Positions 14,644 through 24,772 are shown, counted from the stretch's first letter. The stretch is 27,107 bases of DNA from an uncultured Collinsella sp. (GCA_900544225.1 UQUD01000014.1:1-27107), one strand, 5' to 3'. Notes: a model not told the origin generated them from the letters alone. Program-made: numbers and translations.

Positions 14644-16095
14644 CTAGAAGCTGACGTCGAAGCCAGCGCCAGCGCCCTCTTCATCGGTGGTCGGCACGCC
14701 CTTTGCCTTGTTGTAGGCAAAGATCAAGACGATCGGCACGATAAAGGCGATGAGATTGCCAGCCACATACCACACGAGGGTCTCGGGCGTAACGATGAGC
14801 AGGCCAAGCACGCCGGTCAGACCCTGACCGATAGCGCGCACCTCAAAGAGCTTGACGAAGGCACCGCCACAGCCTGCACCGATGCATGCGCAGATGAACG
14901 GGATGATCGAGTAGCGCATGTTTGCAGCGAAGATAGCGGGCTCGGAGATTCCGACCAGCGTCGGGATAAAGGACGACATGCAGATGTTGCGCTCTTTGGA
15001 GTGCTTCTTGTGAATGAGGTACATACCGATGGCGCCGCCGCCCTGGGCGATGATGGAAACCGACCAGATGGCCTGGATGTAGTTGAAGCCGGTCGTGGCA
15101 ACGAGGTTGGCCTCGATACCCTGGATGAACTGATGCGTACCGGTAACGACGAGCGGCTGCAGGAACGCGGCAAAGACAAAGGCACCAAAGACGCCCATCC
15201 TGTTGTACAGGATATCGATTACGCCGGCGAGGACGTCACCGATCAGGTTGCCGAGCGGGCCGAACACGGTGAACAGGGCGACGTTAGCAAGAATCAGGGT
15301 AACGGTCGGGACAAAGACGAACGAAACGACCTCGGGGATGTACTTCTGGGCAATCTTTTCGACCTTGGCCATAAACCAGGCAGTCAGGATTGCGGGGAAC
15401 ACACCGCCCTGGAAAGCAACCATGGGAATGGAGAGCGGACCGAAGTTCCAGTACTCAGCACCCGTCGGGTCCATAACGAACGTGTTACGGTTCATAAGAC
15501 TCGGGTGAACCATGACGATACCGACGAGGATGCCCAGGATCGGGTTACCGCCAAAACGCTTGACCGCGCTGTACATAACCAGGACAGGCAGGTAGTCGAA
15601 CGTGGTGGCGATAATGGCAAAGAAGCTTGCGAGGTTCTTGAGGAACTCGCTGTGATCGGCGAGACTGCCCTCCATGCCAAAGAGGCCGTTGGCAACGATC
15701 AACGACTTAAGGCCGATGATGATAGCGGCACCGACGAAGGCAGGAATGATGGGGATAAAGATGTCCGAGAACACCTTGAGGACCGAGAAGAACTTGCCTT
15801 TCTTGTCCGCCTCGGCACCCTTGACCTCGGAAGCGCTAATCTCCTTGACGCCCGTCAGAGCCATAAACTCATCGTAAACCTTGTTGACGGTACCGGTACC
15901 AAAGATGATCATGAGCTGGCCGCTGTTGTACAGCACGCCCTTGACGCCATCGATGTTCTCGAGCTCGGCCTTGTTGTATTTGCTCGTATCCTTGAGCACC
16001 AGACGCAGACGGGTCACGCAATGCGTGGCGCCCTCGATGTTCTCCAGTCCGCCGACGTTGTCGACGACTTGCTGGGACACTGCCTTGTAGTCCAT
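14644..16095 (-). CDS. PTS EIIBC component, sucrose type
   Basis: This membrane permease imports a beta-glucoside- or sucrose-class sugar while phosphorylating it. The 483-aa protein has an N-terminal EIIB domain with the phosphorylated cysteine in HCVTRLRL (Cys26), then an EIIC domain with about ten membrane spans from residue 110. A sucrose-like specificity is inferred from the GH32 partners rather than from the sequence alone. There is no EIIA domain, so an EIIA must come from elsewhere. I start at MDYKAV (ATG 16095, GGAG 6 nt upstream); an ATG four codons earlier has its purine run touching the start codon. It is 45 nt downstream of the first GH32 gene. Confidence 0.9.
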   Translation of the reverse strand: MDYKAVSQQVVDNVGGLENIEGATHCVTRLRLVLKDTSKYNKAELENIDGVKGVLYNSGQLMIIFGTGTVNKVYDEFMALTGVKEISASEVKGAEADKKGKFFSVLKVFSDIFIPIIPAFVGAAIIIGLKSLIVANGLFGMEGSLADHSEFLKNLASFFAIIATTFDYLPVLVMYSAVKRFGGNPILGILVGIVMVHPSLMNRNTFVMDPTGAEYWNFGPLSIPMVAFQGGVFPAILTAWFMAKVEKIAQKYIPEVVSFVFVPTVTLILANVALFTVFGPLGNLIGDVLAGVIDILYNRMGVFGAFVFAAFLQPLVVTGTHQFIQGIEANLVATTGFNYIQAIWSVSIIAQGGGAIGMYLIHKKHSKERNICMSSFIPTLVGISEPAIFAANMRYSIIPFICACIGAGCGGAFVKLFEVRAIGQGLTGVLGLLIVTPETLVWYVAGNLIAFIVPIVLIFAYNKAKGVPTTDEEGAGAGFDVSF

Positions 16096-16140
16096 GTTCC
16101 TCTCCATTCCTTTTCTAAATCATAAAACGGTTCGTTGCCG

Positions 16141-17523
16141 CTACAGAGACGCGATCGTTGCGTTTGCGCACTTGAGCGCACCGTCGGTGACGGTAAGCGC
16201 CACACCCTGGCCCTGCTTGTTGCAGAAGCGAGCGTTGAGCGCAACATCATCGACAAAGATGGTCGCGATGTCGTCGTCGACGACCAGACGCACATGGTGA
16301 GTGCCCTCGCCCTTAAAGAACAACGGACGCTCGAGGCCCATGTTGTTGACCTGGAACCACGGGTACTGGGGAGCCGGCGTGAACTCGAGCTTGCCCTCGC
16401 GCAGGTTGGCGCGGAACTCATAGGCAAGACCGGTCTCGGCGTCCTCAGCGAACTTGACCGAGAAGCCGGCAGCGTTACCGCCGAGCTCAATGTCGGCATC
16501 GAGCAAGTAGGTGGAGCCGGCATCCGCGGCGAGCACCTGCTCGACCTTGCCCGACTCGCAGGAAAGCTCAAAAGCCTCGACTGCCTTAGCCTCGCCAAAG
16601 GCGCCAAGCATGCTGTCGGGGAGCTTGGTGCCGAGCGTTCCGTCGGCACGCTGAACGATCTCGAGAGGCATAAAGGTGCCACCCCACAGGTAAGAGCTGG
16701 GGTCGCCGCCCTCGTCACGCGTAGGAACCCAACCAAAGAGAACGCGGCGCTCGCCATCAAATGCGGTACGCGCGGCATAGTACGCGCGGCCATCGAAGGA
16801 ATCGTCCGCAGGAGTGATCCAAGGACCGTTGATGGAGCGAGACATGCGGTAACGGGTCTTGTTGCCATCACTGTACTCGGAGAACACCAGATACCACCAG
16901 TCGCCCATCTTAAAGAGATCAGGCATCTCGAACATGGTGTACAGGCCCGGATTCCACCAGTCGCCCTGGAACTCCCAGGTATCCAGGTCCTTGGAGGTGA
17001 ACTTGACCAGACGACCGGTCATCAGACGCTTGTCCTCGCCCACACGCGTGCCGAGGATGAGCATGTACTCTTCGTTCTCCTCATCCCAAAGCACAAAGGG
17101 ATCGCGCCAGTTGCGGTCATCGTAACCCTCCTGGGGCGGAAGCAGCGTCTCGGCGATGTTCTTCTCCCACTTGACGGCGTCGTCACTCGTTGCGTGAAGA
17201 AGAACCTGCTTCATCAAGCGTGCCTTGACCTTATCGCGATTGCAACCAGTGTAGAGCGCATGGTACTTGTCGCCCACCTTAAACACCGTGCCGGCATAAA
17301 CATACTGGTCGACTTCCTCGTCGCCGCCACGCTCAAGGCTCTCGCCAAAGTCTTTGTAATTGACGAAGTCCTTGGTTGTCGCGAGTGCCCAGCCAAACGG
17401 CTCTCCGAAAGGTCCGGGGTTTCGCGTGTCACGCTGATGATAGAGATAGAACGTGCCGTCCTCGCCGTACGGCATGATGTCGCCTACCCAAATTCCCTCA
17501 GGCTGGTAATACACCTTGTGCAT
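16141..17523 (-). CDS. Non-canonical GH32 glycoside hydrolase
   Basis: The 460-aa GH32-fold protein is the first gene of the sugar operon. The usual NDPNG nucleophile motif is replaced by WVGDIMPYG (Asp15 as likely nucleophile); the stabiliser is in NWRDPF (Asp141) and the acid/base in FEMPDLF (Glu199), where Cys before Pro-Asp is Met. All three catalytic carboxylates therefore seem present, but the substrate pocket differs from that of sucrose-6-phosphate hydrolases such as the second GH32 here. There is no signal peptide. A role on another fructoside or phosphorylated fructan product is plausible but undetermined. AAGGA 8 nt upstream supports the start. Four operator-like dyads lie in its upstream region. 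Confidence 0.85.
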   Translation of the reverse strand: MHKVYYQPEGIWVGDIMPYGEDGTFYLYHQRDTRNPGPFGEPFGWALATTKDFVNYKDFGESLERGGDEEVDQYVYAGTVFKVGDKYHALYTGCNRDKVKARLMKQVLLHATSDDAVKWEKNIAETLLPPQEGYDDRNWRDPFVLWDEENEEYMLILGTRVGEDKRLMTGRLVKFTSKDLDTWEFQGDWWNPGLYTMFEMPDLFKMGDWWYLVFSEYSDGNKTRYRMSRSINGPWITPADDSFDGRAYYAARTAFDGERRVLFGWVPTRDEGGDPSSYLWGGTFMPLEIVQRADGTLGTKLPDSMLGAFGEAKAVEAFELSCESGKVEQVLAADAGSTYLLDADIELGGNAAGFSVKFAEDAETGLAYEFRANLREGKLEFTPAPQYPWFQVNNMGLERPLFFKGEGTHHVRLVVDDDIATIFVDDVALNARFCNKQGQGVALTVTDGALKCANATIASL

Positions 17524-17572
17524 CCGAGACTTCCTTTCTCACGAGATACTAACTCGGTACAACTGCAAGATA

Positions 17573-17605
17573 TGTCAATCGTTTTCATATGTCAAACGTT
17601 TTCAC
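17573..17605. promoter_or_regulatory. Paired LacI-type operator sites near the GH32 start
   Basis: Two CG-centred dyads, TGTCAATCGTTTTCAT (17573-17588) and TGTCAAACGTTTTCAC (17590-17605), lie with centres 17 bp apart about 60-80 nt upstream of the first GH32 gene. The AAACGTTT core is typical of LacI-family sites. The same pattern is found upstream of lacI at 18739-18754. Confidence 0.65.
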
Positions 17606-17636
17606 ACCAATACGTCTTTTCGCAGTTCCAGTCGTC

Positions 17637-17671
17637 GGCAAACGGTTGACATATGCCGGCGAACGGTCATC
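17637..17671. promoter_or_regulatory. Second pair of operator-like sites
   Basis: GGCAAACGGTTGAC (centre 17643/17644) and GGCGAACGGTCATC (centre 17664/17665) lie 21 bp apart between the lacI stop and the first operator pair. They are weaker dyads than the first pair. They may be upstream sites for looping or for a second LacI-family protein such as a global carbon regulator. Confidence 0.5.
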
Positions 17672-17707
17672 AGAGGTGTTTGAGGAATTCTTTTGGCACG
17701 GGATGAA

Positions 17708-18718
17708 CTACGCGGTTTTACCCTCAATGAGTTCAACGGGGAGCTTGATATTCGATTCGGGCTTTTCGCCGTTAATAAGAGCAATGATGGATTGCGCCGC
17801 GAGCTCTCCGATGCGATCGATATCTTGGCGTACGGTTGTTAAGTCAGGCATAAACGTCATAGTGCGGCGGGCACCATCCGCGCCCACGACCTTAATATCG
17901 CCCGGAGCGCTCAAGCCTCGCTGCTTCATAACGTTGAGACAGATGGCCGCCATCGTGTCGTCTCCCGCAAAGATACCGTCAATATCGGGGTTCTCATCGA
18001 GGATCTTCGCAACGACCGCGCTCTTTTCGTCGTCGGGCTTAACGAACTCGACCTCACGGACAAGCGCGGGCAAACCGGCCTGCTCAACAACATCGAGGTA
18101 GGCATCGGTACGCTTATTGGCAGGCATGCGCATGCGGCTATTGCTGCGCAGGCACAGGATGCGTGAACATCCGTCATCAATCAGGCGACGCGTGGCAAGT
18201 TCGCCGATGCTATAGCTGTCGCTCGCAATCTGAACAGAGGCTTCGCCAAGGTCGCAGTCGATACCAACCAGACTCAAGCCCATCTCGGCATACGCCTCGG
18301 CACCGATATTAAGCGAGTTGACGATGACGCCATCAACCATATTGCGTCGAAGCATGTCGATATAAGAGCGCTCAAGCTCGGGTCGATTGGCGCTATTGCA
18401 CAGCAGCATCTTAAAACCGTTTTCGGCCAGGGTATGCTCAATGACTTGAACCACTTGGGCATGAAACGGACTGCTGACATAGGGGACGATCATACCGATA
18501 AGATTCAGGCGACCGTTGAGCATGGCACGGGCGATATCGTTGGGCGTATAGTTGATGCGCTTCATCGCGGCATGGACCTTATCGCGGGTCTCTTGGCTTA
18601 TATAGCCACGATTATTAAGCACGCGAGATACCGTAGTAGGCGAAACCCCCGCCACCGCCGCAACTTCCTTGATGCCAGGCTTAGCCGTATCCTTAGAACG
18701 AGCACTCTCGCGAGCCAT
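17708..18718 (-). CDS. LacI-family transcriptional regulator of the sucrose operon
   Basis: The 336-aa protein has an N-terminal LacI helix-turn-helix (about 16-40: IKEVAAVAGVSPTTVSRVLN as recognition region), the hinge segment NDIARAM and a periplasmic-binding-like effector domain from about residue 67 (IGMIVPYVSSPF). It is directly upstream of the GH32-PTS-GH32 operon on the same strand, 184 nt away, so it most likely represses that operon until the sugar or its phosphate is present. ATG 18718 is chosen because GGGAGGG lies about 5 nt upstream; two earlier in-frame ATGs overlap this ribosome-binding site or the operator. Its own promoter carries an operator-like site, implying autoregulation. 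Confidence 0.9.
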   Translation of the reverse strand: MARESARSKDTAKPGIKEVAAVAGVSPTTVSRVLNNRGYISQETRDKVHAAMKRINYTPNDIARAMLNGRLNLIGMIVPYVSSPFHAQVVQVIEHTLAENGFKMLLCNSANRPELERSYIDMLRRNMVDGVIVNSLNIGAEAYAEMGLSLVGIDCDLGEASVQIASDSYSIGELATRRLIDDGCSRILCLRSNSRMRMPANKRTDAYLDVVEQAGLPALVREVEFVKPDDEKSAVVAKILDENPDIDGIFAGDDTMAAICLNVMKQRGLSAPGDIKVVGADGARRTMTFMPDLTTVRQDIDRIGELAAQSIIALINGEKPESNIKLPVELIEGKTA

Positions 18719-18738
18719 AGCACCCTCCCCCATCAACA

Positions 18739-18754
18739 TGTCATACGTTTACAT
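18739..18754. promoter_or_regulatory. Operator at the lacI promoter
   Basis: TGTCATACGTTTACAT matches the CG-centred pattern of the operon sites and overlaps the -10 box of the lacI promoter. Confidence 0.6.
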
Positions 18755-18777
18755 ACGAACAAAGCATACCCCAACAA
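18750..18777 (-). promoter_or_regulatory. lacI promoter
   Basis: Minus strand: TTGTTG (18772-18777), 16-bp spacer, TATGTA (18750-18755). The -10 box lies inside the operator-like dyad. Confidence 0.5.
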
Positions 18778-18871
18778 GAGCGGGAAGACGGTAACAGTAC
18801 AAGTAAGTAAACGACTCATCCAAATAATTAGGAGAGTTCCGCCTAAAGGGTGACTCCAAAGGACCCCACAT

Positions 18872-18994
18872 GGCCGGTTTTGGGTTATTTCCCAAAACAT
18901 CCCGCAGGACGCAAAGAGGCTCCGCCGCGCAACGCGCGCAGCGGAGCCTCTTTGCATGTCCGAGGACGTTTTGGGAAATAACCCAAAACCGGCC
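18872..18994 (-). repeat. Structured hairpin element, copy C (complete)
   Basis: The outer arms 18872-18898 and 18968-18994 are perfect 27-nt reverse complements; the inner arms 18911-18925 and 18941-18955 are perfect 15-nt reverse complements. Read on the minus strand, the left linker is GTCCT, C, GGAC, AT and the right linker GTCC, TGC, GGGAT, flanked by AAAAC and GTTTT, the same order as in the 5414-5530 copy. The 4-bp helix is GGAC/GTCC here and GATC/GATC there, a compensatory change. Each outer arm is also partly self-complementary (TTTTGGG and CCCAAAA). The element begins 27 nt after the stop of the small PFL subunit gene. Confidence 0.85.
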
Positions 18995-19021
18995 CCAGTA
19001 ATCCTACAGGAGTTGAACCCT

Positions 19022-19273
19022 TTAGAACTTGTCGTGGAAGGTACGCGAAATGACCTCGTCCTGCTGCTCCTTGGTGAGCGTGTGGAAGTTCACGGCATAG
19101 CCGGAAACGCGGATGGTCAGCTGCGGATACTTCTCGGGGTGAGCCTGAGCGTCGAGCAGCGTCTCACGGTTGAAGACGTTGATGTTCAGGTGGTGGCCAC
19201 CCTTCTCGGCGTAAGCGTCGAGCATGTGGACCAGGTTATCGGCCTGGGTCTCGGAAACTTCAGAAACCTTCAT
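19022..19273 (-). CDS. grcA: Stand-alone glycyl-radical subunit of pyruvate formate-lyase
   Basis: The 83-aa protein is the C-terminal glycyl-radical domain of PFL: HLNINVFNRETLLDA, then EKYPQLTIRVSGYAV with the radical-bearing Gly58, and a typical end LTKEQQDEVISRTF. It resembles GrcA/YfiD, the spare-part subunit that repairs oxygen-damaged PFL in Escherichia coli, but it is shorter. Here it appears obligatory, because the adjacent PFL core gene lacks this domain. AAGGAG 8 nt before the ATG and a short N-terminal extension (MKVSEVSETQ) without PFL counterpart argue for a functional separate gene rather than a frameshift remnant. The symbol is by analogy. It lies 85 nt downstream of the core gene across two hairpins. 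Confidence 0.88.
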   Translation of the reverse strand: MKVSEVSETQADNLVHMLDAYAEKGGHHLNINVFNRETLLDAQAHPEKYPQLTIRVSGYAVNFHTLTKEQQDEVISRTFHDKF

Positions 19274-19296
19274 AATGTGTCTCCTTCGATTAATAG

Positions 19297-19316
19297 GCGC
19301 CGGCCGAAACCGGCGC
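19297..19316. other. GC-rich hairpin before the PFL small subunit gene
   Basis: GCGCCGG (19297-19303) pairs with CCGGCGC (19310-19316). It lies 23 nt upstream of the small-subunit ATG in the pflB-grcA spacer. Confidence 0.6.
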
Positions 19317-19332
19317 GCTAATCAGTAATCGT

Positions 19333-19357
19333 TATTGTTAGTATAGCACTAACAATA
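19333..19357. other. AT-rich hairpin directly after the pflB stop
   Basis: TATTGTTAGT (19333-19342) is the exact reverse complement of 19348-19357, loop of 5; it starts 1 nt after the pflB stop codon. With the GC-rich hairpin downstream it fills most of the spacer and may set the ratio of core to radical subunit by RNA processing or partial termination. Confidence 0.6.
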
Positions 19358-19358
19358 G

Positions 19359-21410
<2,052 letters not shown>

Positions 21411-21959
21411 TGTGTAACCACGCTCCTAGTTACGTGTAATGCGGCGCTCTCTCACACCGCTGCTTATTGAATTCTTGAATTTTCGGCTTGCACTACCGGC
21501 TTCTTCCGTTCTTCACCACACGTTGGTGCAGGGAAAAACGTTTGTCCACCTTGGAACTGCAACCCAAAACCCAAGATTTCACCCGTTTGAGAAGGATAAC
21601 ATAGCGACCCTCTCCATCTGGGCTGTTATATGTTTCTTTTTTTATATCATAAGGGCGTTTTTTACAAACCCGCAGGAAATGCGAGCGTGAACAACTACCG
21701 TTCACCGATTTGTTTAGTTTTTTCCTTGCCTTTGTACGACGTTCACTCTAGCTGTTATGCCAGCTTTAGCAGGGTAAAGTGCCTCTGAGTGGGCTTTAGG
21801 ACGTGCTCAGAGATCTACCCCTAACTTTGCTGATACCGACGGTGTACGGAGGTCGCCTAAAGGTTGTTTTCTAGGCATTTCCCAAAATCTACCGTATAGG
21901 GTGCGCGTGCGGGGGTATCATCTTTCACCGAAAATAGTTTCTAGTGTTAGGGGTTTTCG
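21411..21959. other. Divergent gap pflB / marR
   Basis: This 549-nt gap separates the divergent pflB and marR genes. It contains a pflB promoter candidate (21641-21668), a short dyad GTGAAC-N7-GTTCAC at 21687-21705, a multi-segment dyad at 21768-21831 (AGCA/TGCT, GGGTA/TACCC, CTCTGAG/CTCAGAG) and an inverted repeat over the marR start. Open frames of 70-83 codons on both strands here look fortuitous. Confidence 0.6.
21641..21668 (-). promoter_or_regulatory. pflB promoter candidate
   Basis: Minus strand: TTTGTA (21663-21668), 16-bp spacer, TATAAA (21641-21646) in the AT-richest part of the gap. A second possible -10 box, TATAAC, lies at 21625-21630. I found no convincing FNR- or Rex-type site. 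Confidence 0.45.
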
Positions 21960-21971
21960 GTGGAAGATACC
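21914..21971. promoter_or_regulatory. Inverted repeat overlapping the marR start
   Basis: GGTATC-ATC-TTTCACCGAAAA (21914-21934) is the imperfect inverse of 21954-21971 (TTTTCGGTGGAAGATACC): one 3-nt insertion and one mismatch. The right arm contains the GTG start codon of marR, so the site could be an autoregulatory operator or a translation-controlling hairpin. Confidence 0.45.
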
Positions 21972-22409
21972 GATTTCCGTGAACTTGGGCGTCAGCTCCT
22001 TACCGAGTTCGGCAGCATGCATCAGCGCATTTCGCGCTTTGCGGACAAAGCCCTCGGCGGCGAGATGGCCGTCATGCGCGCCCTTATGCTCGCTGGCGGT
22101 TCGCTCACGCCGAGCGAACTCGCCGATCGCGCCTGGGTCTCGAGCGCCCGCATCGCCAATATCCTACGCGCTCTCGAAGCCAAGGGCTGGGTCGAGCGCG
22201 AGCACTCAAAGACCGACCGTCGTCGCGTACACGTCACGGTGACCGACAAGGGATTCCAGGATCTCGAAATCAAACGACGGGAATTCGAGGAGCGCACCGC
22301 GGCCTTCCTCGAGCAGCTCGGCGAAACAGATACCCAAGAGATGGTGCGCCTTCTAAGACGTGCCAACGAAATTATCGACCGCAATCAAGAAAGGAGAGAT
22401 GCCGAGTGA
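21960..22409 (+). CDS. MarR-family transcriptional regulator
   Basis: The 149-aa winged-helix protein has the MarR core: helix-turn-helix LTPSELADRAWVSSARIANI (about 52-71) and a wing with KTDRRRVHVTVTDKG (about 81-95), followed by a C-terminal dimerisation helix. The GTG start at 21960 has AGGGG 6 nt upstream. Its stop codon overlaps the start of the first ABC gene by 4 nt (GTGA), so translation is coupled. It probably represses the exporter operon until an effector is bound; the effector is unknown. Confidence 0.9.
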   Translation: MEDTDFRELGRQLLTEFGSMHQRISRFADKALGGEMAVMRALMLAGGSLTPSELADRAWVSSARIANILRALEAKGWVEREHSKTDRRRVHVTVTDKGFQDLEIKRREFEERTAAFLEQLGETDTQEMVRLLRRANEIIDRNQERRDAE

Positions 22410-24772
22410 GGATTCTCAAGCTCTTTAAAAAGCACGTCCTGGCACTGTTCACAGCTATCGTACTTATCGTAATCAGCTGCAACGCCGATCTAGCGCTGCC
22501 TACCTATATGAGCGACATCGTCGACGTGGGCGTGCAGCAAGGCGGCATCGCCTCGCCCGTGCCCGACACCATTCGCGCCGAATCGCTCGACGACCTCGAA
22601 CTCTTCATGAGCGCCAAGGACGCCAAGGCTGCGGAGGCCGTGTTTAGCAAGGCTGACAAAAACGGCATTCGAACGTACAAGGGCACCGAGGAAGAGCGTG
22701 CCGATGGAAGCAAAATTACCGACATTATGAGCCTGCCCGAGACCGTCGTCCTTTCGCTCAACCAGGGCATCGACGCCGACTCCATGGGAGACATGACCGG
22801 CACGTCCAGCGAGAAAGACAGCGACGCCGCTCAGGCCATGCCCACGCCCGAGCAAATGGCAGCGATGACGCCCGAGCAGCTCGCCGAGATGCAGCAGAAG
22901 GCCGCAGCGGCGCAGAATATGCAAAAGCAGATCGACGCCGACGGCGGCAAGATCACCATGAAGAGCCTGCGCCTGGGTGTCGAGGGCGGTCTGGTAGACC
23001 AAAGCAAGCTCGTCGAGGGCGCCAACGAAATGGCGGACAAAATGGGCTCCATGTCGGGCTCCATCGTCACCCAGCGCGCCGTGAGCTATGTACAGGACGA
23101 GTACAAGGCGCAGGGCATCGACCCCGCCGACGTGCAGAACGCCTACCTGGGCCGCATGGCGACCACGATGTTTGGTCTGTGTCTGGTGTCGCTGGTCGCC
23201 ACCATCCTGACCGGTGCCGTGGCTTCGCGCACCGCCTGCTCCATCGCACGCGACCTGCGCCGCGAGACCTTCAACAAGGTTATGCACTTCTCGCCGGCCG
23301 AGGTGGGCAAGTTTAGCCAGGCCTCGCTCATCACCCGCTGCACCAACGACATTCAGCAGATTCAGATGGCCGCAACCCTGTTTATCCGCATGTGTCTGAT
23401 GGCGCCCGTCATGGGCATCGTCGCCGTCATGCGCGTCCTGGCCAACCACACCGGCCTGGAGTGGACCATCGCCGTGGCCATCATCGCGGTCTCGGCCGTC
23501 GTCGGCGTGCTTATGGGCCTCACTATGCCCAAATTCAAAAAGATGCAGAGCTTTGTGGACCGCGTGAACCTTACCGCACGCGAGCTGCTCGACGGCCTTA
23601 TGCCTATCCGCTCGTTCAACCGCGAGGAGCATGAGCTCGAGCGTTTTGACAAGGCTTCGCTCGACCTGATGACCACGCAGCTCTACACCAACCGCGCCAT
23701 GAGCTTTATGATGCCGCTCATGATGCTGGTCATGAATTGCATCACCGTGCTTATCGTCTGGTTTGGCGCGCAGGGCGTGTCCGACGGCGTGATGCAGGTC
23801 GGCAACATGATGGCGTTTATCTCCTACACCATGCAGATCGTCATGGCGTTTATGATCCTCACCATGGTTTCGGTCATCCTGCCCCGCGCCGAGGTCGCAG
23901 CCGAGCGCGTGGAAGAGGTCATCACCTGCCCCACGAGCATCAACGACCCCTCCTCGCCCAAACTGCCCGCGACCAGCGCGTCACGCGGTGAACTCACCTT
24001 CCGCGACGTGAGCTTCCAATATCCCGATGCCCGCGCCGATGTCATCAGCGGCGTGAACTTCACCACGCATGCCGGTCAGATGCTCGGCATCATTGGCTCC
24101 ACGGGCTCGGGCAAGTCCACGCTCGTGCAGCTGATTCCGCGCCTGTACGACGTCACAGGCGGCAGCATTTCGCTCGACGGCATCGACGTGCGTGACATGA
24201 CCCTTTCCGAGCTACGCCGCCGTATTGGTTATATCCCGCAGCAGGGTCGCCTGTTCTCGGGCACCGTCGAGAGCAACCTCAAGTTTGCCGGCGATATGGT
24301 GAGTGACGAGGATATGCGCCAGGCGGCACGCGTCGCCCAGGCGGAGGACTTTATCGCCGAGCGCGAGGGCGGCTACGACTCCCCCATCAGCCAGGGCGGA
24401 TCCAATGTCTCGGGCGGCCAGCGCCAGCGCCTGGCCATCGCCCGCGCGTTGGCCAAAAAGCCCGAGGTCGTGGTGTTCGATGACTCGTTTAGCGCCCTCG
24501 ACTACAAGACCGACGCTCGCCTGCGCGAAGAGCTGGCCAAAAACGTTACCGACGCCGCACTCGTGGTCGTGGCCCAGCGCATCGCGACCATCATGCACGC
24601 CGACCAGATCATCGTGCTCGATGACGGCCACGTGGTGGGCACCGGTACGCACGAGGAGCTGCTGCACAACTGCCCGGCATACCTGGAGATCGCACAATCG
24701 CAGCTTTCCGCCGAGGAGCTGGGGCTCACCCAAGAAGAAATTGCAGCCGTCATGGAAGGAGGCGAGCGCTAA
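22406..24772 (+). CDS. ABC exporter half-transporter with large extracellular insert and degenerate ATPase site
   Basis: The 788-aa membrane ATPase has a fused permease and nucleotide-binding domain. After the first span (about 12-32) comes an unusually long loop (about 35-245), presumably extracellular, rich in Met, Ala, Gln and Asp (e.g. PTPEQMAAMTPEQLAEMQ), before the second span near 250. The ATPase domain has Walker A GSTGSGKST (about 563-571), signature VSGGQRQR (about 667) and Walker B VVVFDDSFSALD, where Asp replaces the catalytic Glu. This fits the non-catalytic-site partner of a heterodimeric exporter, the other half being the next gene. GTG start overlapping marR. The substrate is unknown; lipid, peptide or drug are all possible. 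Confidence 0.9.
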   Translation: MRILKLFKKHVLALFTAIVLIVISCNADLALPTYMSDIVDVGVQQGGIASPVPDTIRAESLDDLELFMSAKDAKAAEAVFSKADKNGIRTYKGTEEERADGSKITDIMSLPETVVLSLNQGIDADSMGDMTGTSSEKDSDAAQAMPTPEQMAAMTPEQLAEMQQKAAAAQNMQKQIDADGGKITMKSLRLGVEGGLVDQSKLVEGANEMADKMGSMSGSIVTQRAVSYVQDEYKAQGIDPADVQNAYLGRMATTMFGLCLVSLVATILTGAVASRTACSIARDLRRETFNKVMHFSPAEVGKFSQASLITRCTNDIQQIQMAATLFIRMCLMAPVMGIVAVMRVLANHTGLEWTIAVAIIAVSAVVGVLMGLTMPKFKKMQSFVDRVNLTARELLDGLMPIRSFNREEHELERFDKASLDLMTTQLYTNRAMSFMMPLMMLVMNCITVLIVWFGAQGVSDGVMQVGNMMAFISYTMQIVMAFMILTMVSVILPRAEVAAERVEEVITCPTSINDPSSPKLPATSASRGELTFRDVSFQYPDARADVISGVNFTTHAGQMLGIIGSTGSGKSTLVQLIPRLYDVTGGSISLDGIDVRDMTLSELRRRIGYIPQQGRLFSGTVESNLKFAGDMVSDEDMRQAARVAQAEDFIAEREGGYDSPISQGGSNVSGGQRQRLAIARALAKKPEVVVFDDSFSALDYKTDARLREELAKNVTDAALVVVAQRIATIMHADQIIVLDDGHVVGTGTHEELLHNCPAYLEIAQSQLSAEELGLTQEEIAAVMEGGER

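Larger units (their letters stand above)
18719..19021. other. Gene-free gap lacI to PFL small subunit
   Basis: It holds the lacI promoter and operator and the large hairpin element at 18872-18994; nothing else is recognised. Confidence 0.7.

Noticed and set aside
19022..19358. A frameshift or sequencing error splitting pyruvate formate-lyase
   Set aside because: The small gene has its own AAGGAG/ATG and an N-terminal extension unlike PFL, and the spacer is filled by two ordered hairpins instead of decayed coding sequence.
21439..21705. Overlapping 70-83-codon frames on both strands upstream of pflB as genes
   Set aside because: No ribosome-binding sites, no family resemblance, and the region holds the AT-rich pflB promoter candidate.
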